NCBI RefSeq assembly: GCF_017562075.2
Contig: NC_054083.1
Span: 7,446,768 to 7,510,767, forward strand
Direction of reading: 5' to 3'
From: Anopheles merus
Lineage: Eukaryota > Arthropoda > Insecta > Diptera > Culicidae
DNA: 64,000 nt
Shown: in pieces, positions 12,751-26,067 of the stretch
How positions within the stretch are numbered: position 1 is the stretch's first letter
Layout: each line of letters opens with the position of its first letter
Notes under the pieces: generated by a model
What the model was told of the DNA's origin: nothing
Databases searched by the model: none
Seen by the model: the letters and a program-made list of their open reading frames with translations, nothing else
Position numbers and translations under genes: made by a program

Positions 12751-15700
12751 ATGTATCATAAAACATAATTGGTTTACAAGAGATATTATACAAAAAATTA
12801 AAATATAATAGTTGTTTGGATTGTTTTCATTCTATTTACGACTTTAATACCATGTGGAAAATGATTTTACATGTAAGTACTTATTTGATAAATTAAATGT
12901 ACCATACATATGTTCTACTCAACGATTCATATTCAGATTGAGCCAAATTATCTTAATTTAAGGCTGATTGAAGGGGAATATTGTGTATACTATCGTACCT
13001 CCTGGGATCAATTAGTCCGATTTTAATTTACTCCCGAAAATGTATGATGTCATTAGCTTACCAGTGAATCCCGGATGCTAAAGGTTTTTGAATTGGAGAG
13101 CTAAACGAGATCAAATTCGCGGTACTGTTTCGTTTTAATGGTGTTATTAGTAAGCAAAAAAAGAGCAAGCAGTCTCTTCTCTAGCCTCTTGCTCATGATT
13201 TTTACTGACTCTTGCGATAGCTGTTTGTGGCAAACCATGATAATTTTGTGCTAAACATAAATCCAGGAGCGACACGTAGGCGCAAATGAGGTGCAAAAAC
13301 ACCCCAGAGTACGAAAACGAAAGTGTGGGAGAGAAAGTTGCGAATAAAATTTGCTGATGTTCGTTGAAAGATGTTACGTACACCGGGAAAAATAAAGAAC
13401 CATGGATTGCAAACGGTGGGGTCAGATCTTACTGAGGTTGTTTATTGGCTTATTCGGATTTTACAAATCTTGCGAATGTCTGTCGATCTTTCCCTATTCG
13501 TCTATCTGCCCCAACGAGTGTCCGAAGAAGTTCAGTGAGAATTTTGAAATGGTGATGCAAAGTGGGAAACTATTTATCATTCGGGAGCTGCTACCGTTTG
13601 ATGAGAGTATCGAATAGCTTGATATAAAAATTACCACTCTTAGATATTGGGAGTAGCAAGGTTACCTGTCAGGAGAAACATTTTTGAAGCCAAGCAACCA
13701 ATTTCAGACTCAAGTAATTTCTTCTGTGCGAATGTGCAAATGAGGTAAACATAACCTACGAAAGAAGTTGACACGAGAAGCCTATTTCTCGTGATACCAC
13801 AGGCTTTGTAGATAAATTAGCACATAGCGAATGAGACTTATGAAAATACGGTGGATTAGCATCTAAAACCACTAACACGAAGAAGGCACTTAGTTGCACA
13901 ACATGGCCGCGGGTATATTGTGATATATTTGTCTCTTCTATTCTCTCGATTACATGGCGAACGTCTTAAAAGAAAACTATTGAACGTGCCTAAACTTTCG
14001 TTGCTAAAGTCGGTAAGCCTTAAGACTATGGGAAGGAAAGATAAAATAGAAAGTAATCATTTCCTGCTCACTGGACAGGCTTGCTAATTATCGCAAACGC
14101 AGAGACGTGGTCGATGGAGACGATGCGAATCCTAGGTCCACTTTTGCTGTACTGAACAAATTAACGATAATGATAACGGATGTTCATTAAGGCAACAGAA
14201 GAGCTCTGCTTTACCTTAGAGATTTTGTTTCTACTGGCTGCGAATAAACATACAGAATTGTGACAAATTGTATCTTTGAGTGTTGTTCAAATATGTTCTA
14301 TAGAATGTCCAAAACCAAAAAAAAAATCAATTTAAAATGTTTCTAGAGGTTTTGAATCTGATTAGAAAGTATGCAAACCGAGTAGAACGAGTGAAGTTCA
14401 CTACTAACGGTTCTTGTTTATAGTAATAAATAAACAATACATAAATTCACTTTAACATGAATACATACATCCACAGACATTTTGATGTTTTTATTTGATT
14501 GATTTGAAAAATTGCTCATTCCATAAACTTTTCAGTTAAAAAAACTCCTTAAGCAGTATTAGGCGGGAAAAAAGCGATGCTTCAAATGGAAAAATAATTT
14601 TCATAACTATGCAATAATTATAAACTAATTGTAAATAGGTCATGGTTATGATGGTTATGAAAAAAAACCATTATTATGACAGCACAAAAAGCAGTTAATA
14701 ACGATCATATCGATAAAATAGGCTACAAATGTAAAGAAAATAAGGAAATAAATAATAAAGCAGATAAGTTGCATATGAATCTGCTTTAACCCGTATCACC
14801 ATACACTGCACTTGTGTTTGATAATAGTACACTGCAATCGCTAATGTATAATGGACCAAAAACAGATGATAAAATATACTTTCAACCGAGTATTCCCGCC
14901 ATAAAGGTAAATACACAGGAGGAAATGCTCTGAGAACAGAAGTCTGTCAATACACGATGTATTGAAAATACGACCGAACCCGTAATAATGTTAATAAAAA
15001 AAACTAAATGAATCCATACATAAAAAACATTATTTTTTTCATGTTTAGTTACAGTGATGTAACTAAGAGCTATATTAAAAAAAGACCAATGTTAACGAAT
15101 CAGTGTGAGGGACGTTAACCCGTTCGTCGGAAGTAACAAATAAAAAAGTTATCTGATGGTAAACGAATCAGAGGATAACGGAGTAGTGACTTGGATACCG
15201 AAACCTGCATGAACACACACATATAACATGTGTAGTAGAGTTTGATATGGGGGTTGAAAACAGAAAAGGTAGTAGCGGTGGTAAATTTGGTTTCTTCATC
15301 TCGATGGTTTGAGGTGGTTAGTGTCGTCAATGTATGCTGGTTTTAAGCCCAGATCGATAAAGCAGTAGTCTTGCTGAGCACAGCCGGGCAAGCGCTGACA
15401 AAGGTAATTTAAAACCAGCAGTGTAGAACGATACAGCGTGTCTAATTTAATGAATTGATCCTACCTTTATCGATGGAGAATACTGTCCACGTCGACAGGA
15501 ATCGATGGAGCTGGTTGGCAGTCCTAGTTGCAATGCAATTTGTTTAGTGTAGGGCAACAACGCTACTGGTGCCCACTTGCCTCGTCGGTACGTTCTTTTA
15601 TTCGTTATATTTCGTTTGTTCGTTCGTTTCAAAGTTCAGAAAACATTAAACGCTCTGACCTAACATACACTATCGCTTCACATCCGGCCTCGTTAGAATT

Positions 15701-16282
15701 GAATGCCCGGGAAAAGTAACAACAACATACAAGCAGCTATGCCGCTGCTTTAGAAGTTAGAGTGAGAAAATAAATCAAGAATGAACTTATAAGAATGAGA
15801 AAGAGAACATAAAATGACGCTTGTACTGATGAAACACGGAACACGACGACGAAGTTACGCTATGTTTCGGAATGTCTTTTCAGCTCAGCAAAGTTGTGAG
15901 ACAATAGGCTATCATAATGGTTTTCTTCATTAGTTTGGACCGAATCACACAAAATTATTAAACAAACTGTTTGATTATATTCTATTTTGGCTGAATTCAC
16001 ACCAACACTCACTATAATTGAAGAAATAAAGCTAAAACTTTTTGAAATTACACCAAACGATGGAAAATTTCCCGGTATGTCGTACACTTTTCACCAGAGA
16101 TCAAACACAAACTGAGCAAAGCATCTTTAGTTGCTGTGTGTTTGTGAAAAAGAGGGTGCGACGTGGATATCGATGTGTATAAAGAGAGACAGAAATACAC
16201 AAAACGTGCGAAGTAGAAAAGGGTAGGAGAATAGTATAAATTTGTGCGAGAGGAAAAGTCTCTGAGAGAATCACTCTCCCAG
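12751..16282. other. Stretch with no recognised gene apart from a weak small ORF
   Basis: AT-rich sequence containing poly-A/T runs. Apart from the small frame at 13402-13617, no open frame shows a family motif. I saw no transposon ends. Confidence 0.4.
13402..13617 (+). CDS. Possible small cysteine-containing peptide ORF
   Basis: A 71-codon frame starts at an ATG in a good context (GAACCATGG). The N-terminus is basic then hydrophobic (residues about 5-21, with RLFIGLFGF), followed by a cysteine-bearing segment (CECLSIF, then ICPNECPKKF) and a charged tail. This could be a short secreted or membrane-anchored peptide. No family is recognised, no splice or promoter evidence was found, and chance is a realistic explanation. 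Confidence 0.15.
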   Translation: MDCKRWGQILLRLFIGLFGFYKSCECLSIFPYSSICPNECPKKFSENFEMVMQSGKLFIIRELLPFDESIE

Positions 16283-16415
16283 GCTTTTTCAACGCATCAT
16301 GGCCGGTGCTGTGAAGCCAACAAGAGGCCCAGCAGGATGCTCTCGTATGTCCTATCTCGCGATATCGACAACGATTTGCTCCTCATGTTAGTGATAACGA
16401 CCATGCGCCTGCCCT
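16283..16415 (+). CDS. Candidate exon, gene unknown
   Basis: The acceptor TCACTCTCCCAG and the donor CCCT|GTAAGTT bracket 133 bases open in phase 0 for 44 codons, including KRPSRMLSYVLSRDIDND. A second frame from the same acceptor is open until a TAG near 16390 and contains an ATG in good context (ATCATGGCC, about 16298). TATAAAT at about 16234 could alternatively make this a transcription start with ATGGCC opening a first coding exon that uses a GTATGT donor. Direct evidence is limited to these signals. Confidence 0.25.
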
Positions 16416-18546
16416 GTAAGTTATGCAAGAGAATGTAATCGTATACTGAAAGTAGTCGGAAGGTGAAGTGGCACTCGTTGCGATGGTTACCGCATCACAT
16501 GGGAGAGCTAAAGAGAATATATGTGTCGTGAGAGTATAATCAAAGCTTTTTGAAGTATCTGAATGCAACCTCGCTCATGTGTTGAGTTTATTGGAAAATA
16601 AAATATGAAAAACTATTTGGAACTGTCTGCACAAATGGTCATGATTTTGATTTTAACCTATTGTGGAAAACACTTACCAAGATGGTTACTTTCGTTCACG
16701 AATGTGCATTATTTTATCCCATGTTGAAAACTAGTTTCCTCCTGCAATGAAAGATCGATAGCGATAGCATGTTAAGTGAAGTTCATTACCATGCCCTACA
16801 TTGCGGTAGTGAAATACAGATCGTTGAATATTGCTAATGATGCTAATTGGCGAGTAAGGTACGAGAGCATGTTTTATTTTCCCGGCAATTGAAAGACACA
16901 TTTGGTGAAGCGGAAACACCGGAAGACACGCGCCAAACCATGCTGCTGGCAGAGCTGTGGAGCAGAGAATACTTCGCTTGGGTTTTACGCCTGGCGCCTG
17001 CGTGTTGTATGTGTCATTCGTTGTACAGGTTGACATATCGCTACCATTCGCTTATGTTTTGTGTGGGGGTTTGGTAGCAAAACAATGCATAGAAACACAG
17101 ACCGAGTATGGGAAACAAAACCCACATAAACATGAAGAAAATTGTAACGGCATCGAAAAGCTAGATCAAGCATAACGTCACTAGCAAGGCTTGAAAATGC
17201 ACAACGGCTGGCCAGAATGTGAACCAAACAAATCCCGCGAGCACACCAAAAATAGGGACTGCTCGCATAAACTATCATTCAATTTCGCGGCGCTCGCGTG
17301 CGTAAAGAGAACCGTGCTTTGCGCGAAAAGGCAGCGGGAACTTATTGCATATCGGAGCTGCATGTTGGTCGGCTCCTTTTTTTCTCGCTACATTATTTAC
17401 ATCAAACTGTCTCAAGAGTACAATTTTACGACGCTGTAAAACGATGAATGCTGATTTCCTTCACGGAAAGCTGGAGCGGCTGGAGTCAGCTGAGTGGTGA
17501 TAAAAAATCGTTACCATATAGCGCTTTGGGGATTGCAATGGAATGGCGAGACCATTGATATTTATTGCCTCCAGCACATTGTTAAATAGTTTGGTATGGT
17601 CGTGAGCTGATTAGACGACGATTTCATTATCACCTGCATGGGTGAGGGAAATAAAAAAAAAGTTTATTTTTGCATCACATCGTTATTAATATCACATTTT
17701 TTATCTAAACTAATATAATTAATTGAATGATATTTTTCAAACATAGACTCTTAATTTAAACAAATATTTGTCTTTTCAGTGTTAAGAAGTATGTATAAAG
17801 TGAATAAAAGTACTAAATTTTATCAAAAATAACGATTTATCAACTTGATTTTTGGTTGGAAAAGGTTATGCTTGACTTAAGCCAAAATCCGAGTTACGCT
17901 ACTGTCTCCGGCACGCATTATTCACGTAACTTGTCGAAGGACTGTACATAATTAATATTACTGATAACATTTTGAATTACATTAACAACAGCGAATATGA
18001 GAAAATGTGATATTAAAACTACCAGAAGGTGACAATAGATGCAAAGATTGACAAAGAATGTTGTCAGTTCGATCTGAATATTAACATTTAAATCGATTTG
18101 GCGTTCAGAAACGTTTGGTCGCATATAAAAAAAGCGTTTTAGCTACATCCACAAAAAGCGATTATCGATAGAAAATGGGCGCGAAATATATTCCATGTTT
18201 AGGGAATTTTTATGTTGGTTTGAGAGTGCATTTTGCCACGGGGGATACAGTTCGTTGCATATTGTGTGAACAGGTTCTTTGGAAAAAGTGGATTCATATC
18301 ATATCAATTGACACATGTTTTACATGCAGTCAGTGAGATACTATCAATTGCACTGAGAAAAGACCGGGAATTGATTGAGCATTTTAAATGTTGGGCACAT
18401 AATGAATTATCTAATATGTGGTAAGATTTATTATCAAGTATCATCAAGAATCATCAAGTACAGTTAGAAAGACATTTTTTAAAAAAGAAAAATGAATAAA
18501 ATACCGTAGTATTCTGTATTTTTTACAACCTTAAAGCAGAAACAAT
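16416..18546. other. Stretch without a recognised gene
   Basis: The part from 16840 to 17440 is less AT-rich and has overlapping open frames on both strands, but none shows a recognisable motif. The rest is AT-rich. On the minus strand, a good acceptor and the donor CTTG|GTAAGTG bracket about 16677-16742, but all three frames contain stops, so at most it is an untranslated exon. Confidence 0.35.
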
Positions 18547-18554
18547 ATTGTAGC
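18547..18554. repeat. Left TSD of hAT copy 1
   Basis: ATTGTAGC, identical to 23165-23172. The 8-bp length is diagnostic for hAT insertion. Confidence 0.92.
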
Positions 18555-18636
18555 CAGTGGCGCGTTAAACGGTGGGCGGACTGGGCGGCCGCCAGGGGCC
18601 CCGTCATTGTGGATGTTCGACTTCGTATCGATTATA

Positions 18637-18660
18637 CCCCCCCCCCCCCCCCCCCCCCCC
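18637..18660. repeat. Homopolymer C(24)
   Basis: Twenty-four consecutive C residues just inside the left end of hAT copy 1. The matching place in copy 2 holds 11 G at 39281-39291. Confidence 0.95.
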
Positions 18661-19129
18661 TCTGAATGGGACTTTTACCATCTATTTCAAAAAGACTCAT
18701 TTTTCCCATCGCTTCACTCACTGTATTTTGTCGAGGGCCCCGAACCGGAATACCGGGGCCCCATACTACTCAAAGCAGCACATTAAATGTTCTAAGAAAT
18801 CTGCCAATACTTGCATCAAAGTCGCAAGCGAAGAACGCTGCGACACGCGCGCACAGCTCAAATCAATACCTCATCATCGTTGTCGCAAAGTATTGGACAG
18901 AGCGAGAAACCGTCAATTTTTGCTGGTGTGGGTGGCCTGTGCACGAGACACTCAAACCCAAAACCACGCAGAGCAACTTGCTGCTAAAATGGAATGCACA
19001 GAACGCTGCGCTTAACTACCACTGAAAACCCGTTACACAACACAGGCATACAACACACCCAAGCAAAAATTTAAAGACCCCGAAACACAACATCAATAGC
19101 AGGAAAAATTGACTAACATCAAGCAAGCA

Positions 19130-21050
19130 ACGGTGCACCAGTGGGTAGAGGTTTCATTCGAGAAACGATTCCATCGATATCGATGTGTGCGCTTTTCAAT
19201 TTGGCTGGGATGAAACGTGCCTGCGCTTGTCTGGGGCCCCCTATATTTGTTTTGCAGATGTGTGCCGAAAACAGACAGCTGTTTTCACGCGAAAAATGGT
19301 ATTCACATCTCAAGCCTGAGATCGTGGAGCGTGCCTGCTTTTAACGAAAAACCTTAAATTTTCACGCGGGGTCCTACTCAACTTTTGTGGTCAACTGACA
19401 AATAGGGGAAACTGGGAAGGGGTGGTATTCATATGTCCAAAAAGGAACTGGGCCATGTTAATATTAAAACGATGTTTTATCACTATTAACATACAACTTT
19501 TTGTGTGAAGACAAAATAAAAAACCGTTACAGCTATACTGAAGCCAAAACTCAAAGGTGGTTTACGGGGCCCCAACGATTATGTGGACTCTTCGATGAAG
19601 GGGCCCCGTCGGTAAGGGCCCCCGTCGGTAAGGAGGCCCCATCAATAAGGGGCCCCGTCCATTTGGTGTCTTGGTTTGGATGGTCCGTGAACGAGCTCAC
19701 CAAAAAAACGCGGAGACACTTGCTGCTAAAATCCAATGCACGGAACGCAGAACAGCGCTGCGTTTAACCACATAGAAAACCCCTTGAAACAGCAACAATC
19801 ACAAATCATGCACAGACAAAAATTTAAAGGCCCCTAAACAAAATTTCGATACACCGGCTCGTAGCCGGAGAAATTAGCAGGAAAAATTGACACCAAGCTC
19901 GCGTTGCTTTAAAAAGTCTAGGAAGGTCGTTTGGTCAACGGTGCTTCAGTGGGTTGAGGTTTCATTCGAGAAATGGTTAAATCGATGTCATTGTGTGCGC
20001 TCTTGGCTGGGATGAACCGTCTTGTTTTTGTATACGGGGCCCCTGCTACCGCTTTGCGATTTTGTGTCGAAAGCAGACAGCTGTTTCACACGAAAAATGG
20101 TATTCACATTCCTGGCCTGGGATAGTGGATTGTGTGTGTCTTTTAATGCAAAAACTAAAATTTTCATTCTTGGCCCTAATCGAACACATCAAGTTTGTGG
20201 ACCGAAGAGAAGGGGAAATGGGAAAGGTTTCAGTTATAAGGAAGGGGGGAAGAGTATAAAAATATTCAAGGAACCTATGGACCATGTTCATTTATATATG
20301 GTTTTTATCGACTATTTCAATTTTTGCGAATACAACAAGACCAAAAACCGTTACAGATGCATCTACATACAGCCATAATACGAAGAACAATCTCCATTGC
20401 CTCGGCCATTTGGGGGCCCCGTTGATGATTCTGTCGATTGAGAGGCCCCTTCCATTTGATGTTGTCAACCTAATATACCCCCATTTTCCCCCCGGGGGTT
20501 ATGTTTACAATCAGATTTACTATTACTACCAGACCTATCAGAGGCATATTTATTTTACTTATCAGAAGCATTTTACTATCAGAAGCAGAAAACATTTGCC
20601 TTTTTAACATGTGCAATATTTTTGTTTACCATGTGCACCTTAGTTGGAAGCGTAGAACGCTGCGATACATGCCCAGAGCTCAAAACAATATCATTTCATC
20701 ATCGTTGGCCCAAAGCTTTGGATCGAATGCATTGAACGCTACGCACGAGTTGGGTAAAGCGAAATCCGTTACAAGAGATGCCTCACGCAAACTACATGCA
20801 CATACGACATTAAAAGGCTCCGAAACCGATCTCAACACAACGGTTCGTAGCCGTAGAAATATGCAAGAAAAATTGGCTGACACCAAGCACGCTCTTTTTA
20901 TCTGTTGAGGTTTCATTCAAGAATCGATTCCGATGTCGATGTGTGCGTTTTTTAATTTGTCCTGTGTCTATGTTATCACGCAAAAACTAAGAACTCGTGC
21001 CCCGGCTAACCTTTGGGGCCCAGTCAAAATTGTGGACTGGACGAAGTGAT
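19130..21050. repeat. Degenerate repeated module inside hAT copy 1
   Basis: The phrase GGTTTCATTCGAGAAA or a near variant begins at about 19150, 19958 and 20909. Each time it is followed by a CGATGT/TGTGTGCG segment and a G/C-rich box. The first two repeats also share an ACAGCTGTTT plus GAAAAATGGTATTCACAT block. The last 400 bases of the preceding unit, with GAACGCTGCGA and ATCATCGTTG, also recur at about 18830 and 20655. The unit length is roughly 0.8-0.95 kb. The same series occurs reversed in the second hAT copy. Confidence 0.7.
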
Positions 21051-23079
21051 GGTGGAAAGGCAAGCTGTTGAAGGGTTTGGGTCAAATTTGGAAGGGTCGA
21101 CGGAAAGGAAATATCGATATGAATGATCGCGTAAAATTTGAACTAATTAAGCTGTCGGCAAAGTCCGGCCCGCCACAATATGCAGTCAGGCCCGAGAAAA
21201 TATTTGCGCGATTTTGAAAGATAGGAAGATCCTATTAATTAAAAATTAACTGAACATATTTTAATATGACAATTCATATCGTTGAACTATTCCAAATTTG
21301 ATCACCATAACATGGATTGTCGGACCAATCAATATGGTAAAATTTGAGGAGAAATTAGAAAATAGAAACGAATAATTCCATAAAAACCTGACTGTTGATT
21401 TTACGAGAACAATGGTTACACTCTATTGCTTTTTAAGGATGCAACGATTTTCTAGGAGCTTTTTTTTAAGAAATGCGCTATCAATTTGTCTGACCTGGCT
21501 TTAATTGTCCGTGGCCTCATAATAGTACTGAACGATTATAAGTATGTCTCGATAATTTTTCAGCTGTTAAGGTTTTTGTACTATCTTTAGATATTTCCTA
21601 AAAAAAAATTGCAACATGGAAGGAAGGGTACATTAAGAAGCGATATTGCGATTTTGCTTTATTGTGTTAATTTTTTTATGACTTTTGCACACTATGCTGC
21701 AGACTCTTAATTGAAGAATCTTTACAATCAATTTTAGTTATTGTAATTTAATAAAATGAATTTGAAACTTGCTTGAATGATATAATAATGTAAGAAAACC
21801 AATAACCAATCGCATTGTTTAATAACATAAATATCATATCATTTTGTGTATTAACTGTAATAATATAACAATGTATGTTTAAAACAAATACATTCTCCTG
21901 GCCCTCACCGCTCGATCATTTAGAAAGCAGCTGATCTAAAGCAGTGGTCTCCAACCTGTGGTCCGTGGATTACTTGAGACAAACATACTGCAATACAAGG
22001 TATTTCCAGTTACTTTCGAATGAAAATATTGTTTTTCCCGCGTGCAAGAAGTTATCGCTCTGACCGATTGAAAATGAAGTGGCCGTAATTCGAAGAAAGA
22101 CGGTACTTCAGTATTCGTTGTAAAGGTAAACCAACGTAAAAGCAAAATATTGTTTTCATGTTATGCTCACGATGACGATTTAAATCAAATCGTCCGTATT
22201 ATGAAACACGAGCTGGAAACTGTAAAGTAGGAAAGCAAATATCGTTTAGAACCATCGTTCTTGTCAATAAAATACTAGTTACGCTTAGCGAAAACGATAA
22301 CTTTCCGACCTTTAACTTCTTTTGAGTATAGATAAAACCAACAACAACGATCATGGTAGGTCAGATTTGTTCGGATTGTCAGGATAGGACTAAGCCCATC
22401 CATCATCTATCGACTTCTCATTTAAGGAGTTTACTTATGTCCTCCTACCCAAGGTAAGCCCTCTAAACTCCAACGTCCTACAGGTTTTTATGATCGCCTA
22501 GACGATCAAGTGTCGAAAGTCCGCTTCGAAACAGTATTCACAGTACCCAAAATTTTAACATACCACAAAGCCTTTCTGATATTACTGATTGTTAAGTCAT
22601 TGATATCGATTGAAAATTGGCGAAAAAAAGTATTGAAATTGGGGTTTTTATTGATGCGCGGGTGGCAGTCCATTGTGCTCATGTTCATCTCTTTTTCATA
22701 AAGTTTTATACAGATGTGAACTGTATTTTTTCGAAACAAGTTTGTTGATTTGGTATACACTCACGGTTATCATGAAATTTCAGCAAGAACAGCAAAGTGG
22801 TGTGAAGATTTTTGTCAACCAAAACGTTAATCCCGCAAGCCGAATACGCACCTAAAATTTATCGGGGTGTCTGTAAGCGGTTACCAAATCAAATGTTTGT
22901 TCATCACGAGCAAGTGTCAGACATGTCGTTTTGGCAGAATAAATAGCTGCATTTTCAGTAATTTGTTTTACTGATATTCAGTACCATATTGATACTGATA
23001 TTCAGTACTCAATAGCTATCAGTAAAAAATGTAACTGCAACAAACTTATAAAATTTGCAGTGTATGATTCGAACACAAA

Positions 23080-23094
23080 CCCCCCCCCCCCCCC
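23080..23094. repeat. Homopolymer C(15)
   Basis: Fifteen C residues close to the right end of hAT copy 1. The equivalent in copy 2 is 12 G at 35272-35283. Confidence 0.95.
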
Positions 23095-23164
23095 GCGATG
23101 GATTTGTGAAGGGGCCCCGTCTACCATAACGCCTAGGGCCTCGGAGAGGCTTGACCCGCCACTG

Positions 23165-23172
23165 ATTGTAGC
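23165..23172. repeat. Right TSD of hAT copy 1
   Basis: ATTGTAGC, identical to 18547-18554. Confidence 0.92.
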
Positions 23173-25920
23173 ACAGTGCTTTGCGCGTCGTCTAGCCGTA
23201 CGACCCAACAATATGCCTGTCATTGGTTTAGTCCCTGTATGGATCGAGATCCCTCCATGTATAAAACTAAAAATCTAACTGCAGGTAAAATCAGTTCACC
23301 ACGCTCATCAGACGCTGGCTAAAAGATGCATTGGCCGATCAACGTTGTTGCGCGGAATAAGAAAACATGAAAAATAATACCGGGAAAACAATAAAAATAA
23401 TAAATGAATATGAATAATTCTGGGTAGATCGGTTTAATTAAAACTACAGTTAAATTATTTAGAGTAAGGATGGGGGAGATTTATTATATTATGATTAATA
23501 GCTTAATATTCCAAAGCTTAAGTGTATGGGTAGAATGTTAGAAGAATAATTAGTTTTGCTCTACAAAACTAGATAAAATTTATGATTTAAAAGTAATCAG
23601 AGCGAGAGAGTCTTAATCCTTCGAACAACAATGTTGAACAATCTTACGACCATGTGGTACAATTTTTGTATTTTGATTGCATTGATTGGTGTAATCCAAT
23701 TTGCCTAAATTATTACTTTTCATGTTTTGATCAACGTATCTTTACTTCAAATCGAGTGGTCGTCAAAGTTCAGCTGTATATGGTGTATAAGCTATAATAG
23801 TGCGGTTAATTCATCGTAATTAATGAACTGGTCAGAATATCATTAAATGAATCTATTTTATAGCCTATATATTTTATAGAATATCTATTCAAATAGGAAA
23901 AATACCCAAAAATACTAACATGCTTCAAATACAAATATAGATATCCACGTATGAAAAATACATTAAATTACATTGAAGCAAAAAAAAACGTTTCAAATAA
24001 AATTCATATACAATATATACTGTACAATATACTGGAAATATTGCATTTTTACCCTTGTTCAATTTGTTGATTATATTGAAATGCATACATTTTTTCTGCA
24101 AAGGTTTTGAATGAGCTTGATTGGTATACTGGTACAGTACTAGTTTTTTAGCGTAGTTCTACTTTTGTGGTAGGCGGTTGGTTTAATTTAATTTCTTATG
24201 AACGAGGGTGGCAACATGGGACGTTTCATTCCTCCTTTTTATGGTTTAGAAAAACACCTTAGTCAACCCTCAATGTTGTGCATGCCAAACCAGTCGATGC
24301 AGTAATATAGGGGGAGTTCCGCAAAACGTATTTTCCTTGGTTTTGGTTATTCCCCTTCGAATACGACGATGTGTCGCGTGTGTCATAACATTTTCATTAT
24401 CATAAGGTGTCACAAAAGAGCTGAATATTTCCTAGCCATGTTTTTATTTATATCGTTCTTTTATCATTCGCTTACTGCCTAACGTGCTTGTCAGCTTGGT
24501 TGTCTATCGAAATGTTATCTCCGCTAAAATGATTATCTAGGGAGTGCCAATGTAGTTCTTGCAGTTTTTTGAATTTCAGTAATTAATCTAGGATTTGAGC
24601 AACTACAACCTGGATTGGTACCTTATAAGGAACCAGTATAATAAGGAAATGGCTGTATTTAAACGTTTATCAGCTTCTAAAGAACGTTACGAACTATAAG
24701 TACAAATTAAAACTCCTTACTAAGCGACGACGGCGCTATAAGAATATCAATTCTTGTATTATAATTATTAAAAATAAAGAAAACAATTGCCATGTAAAAA
24801 CGGCCAAATCAAACTTACACCTAAAAGAGCACTTGAAAAACTGAAAAGGATATTTGTCAGCTTAGTTGTTCACTTCGTGACAAACGTAAACAACGCAAAA
24901 TGTTTCACACGGCATGATAGAAGAGGACTGGCAAAAAATGCACTGTGATTCTTTCAAAGGGTGTTGAAAAGGGAATTGTTTTGGCAGATTTAAGTAGGGT
25001 AGAAAAACGTGACCGCATATGCAACCAAAACTCCATCCACAATTAACCACGGTAAAAGAAACTTACAGTGTGTGCCAGGACATTGGCACACTGCATGTCA
25101 AAAATACAACGTCCTGGCAATAACGGTCCAAAGAAGAATTCATACTTTAATGGTGCAATTCCGTATTTATAGGCATATGAATAAAAGATAAAAGGCCAGG
25201 GTGGAAACAGAGATGTTTAGTGCAGTCATGGCCATCAAAAAATGAGAGCAACAAGAGGTGTTCCTCCCTCGTAACGGAGCATGAAAGCGTCCTGTATGAC
25301 GTTAATTTATGGATTTTAATATGCTCTCCTTGCAGGACGGCAGAACCATCGGAAGCAACCATATCACAGTGACGGTGACGAACCAATATGCGCTTGAATG
25401 GATGGACGGATGAATGGTTGAGTACTTGTCTATGGTGGGACCGAGTGCCGTTAAGAGGAGGTGCTCCATCGCGCAACTCCTTGAAGAGAAACATGTTGCT
25501 GCGCGTTAAAAAAAGCAAAGAGGCGTTATGGGAGTTTTACACTACAAAAGCAGCGCAAATGATGATAAAAATGAATAGTGTATGTTAGTATGCAATGTTT
25601 TAAAATCAAAATGATATTTTTTTAAGATATAGAAACGTGTATTATGAGAAACTTGGATATGTGATACTCCTTTGATACAAAAAACAGGCTCGGGACGTTA
25701 ATTTCGAGTGAATCGAGAGAGTTAATTAAAATAAACATTGGTAAATGATTATAATGCATGTTAATAAAAAATAAATTGAAAACTTTATTTAAAAATTCTA
25801 CGGAAAATGCTAAAAATTATGGTCATAATCAATCAAATCGTACCAAACTCTTTATACATAAGTAATTGATTCTAATGCTCGATTTAGCTTAAAAGTTTTT
25901 CATTTTGAGGAGTAACTTCC
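23173..25920. other. AT-rich stretch without a recognised gene
   Basis: No open frame with recognisable motifs and no transposon ends. The part about 24860-25560 is less AT-rich with overlapping frames on both strands but no family signal. Confidence 0.4.
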
Positions 25921-26067
25921 TACGTGAACATGCCTTTTGAGACTTATTCCTACCACGCAGTTGGGTAGTCAGTCCTTGCTACGGGGAGCCGGTTCATTAT
26001 AAGCTTGAACACATGACGGTCTGGCTAATTCGTATGAGTTGACGAATGTACCACGAAACAGCCCTTC
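25921..26067 (-). mobile_element. tRNA-derived SINE copy 3 (decayed)
   Basis: The reverse strand contains the tRNA-like head with ACATTCGTCAACTCATACG, a B box with one change (GTTCAAGC), and the shared body GACTACCCAACTGCGTGG. The 3' half is shortened and no target duplication is visible, so both ends are approximate. Confidence 0.6.

Larger units (their letters stand above)
18555..23164. mobile_element. 4.6-kb non-autonomous hAT transposon, copy 1
   Basis: The left end is CAGTGGCGCGTTAAACGG. The right end, reverse complemented, is CAGTGGCGGGTCAAGCC, giving short terminal inverted repeats. The 8-bp sequence ATTGTAGC occurs directly before (18547-18554) and after (23165-23172), a perfect hAT-type target-site duplication. 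A second copy lies inverted at 35200-39391. Open frames inside are short, partly shared between strands and have no hAT transposase or zinc-finger motif, so the element is non-autonomous or too decayed. It contains a 24-C run at 18637-18660, a 15-C run at 23080-23094, many GGGGCCCC-like motifs and a degenerate repeated module. Compared with copy 2 it has about 0.2 kb extra around 19700-19930. Confidence 0.9.

Noticed and set aside
16677..16742. Minus-strand segment with good acceptor and donor GTAAGTG
   Set aside because: All three frames contain stops; it could only be an untranslated exon and there is no further support.
18572..19025. Open frames of 119-147 codons inside hAT copy 1
   Set aside because: Low-complexity (poly-Pro from the C run) and overlapping frames; the equivalent frames in copy 2 are broken, and no transposase motif is present.
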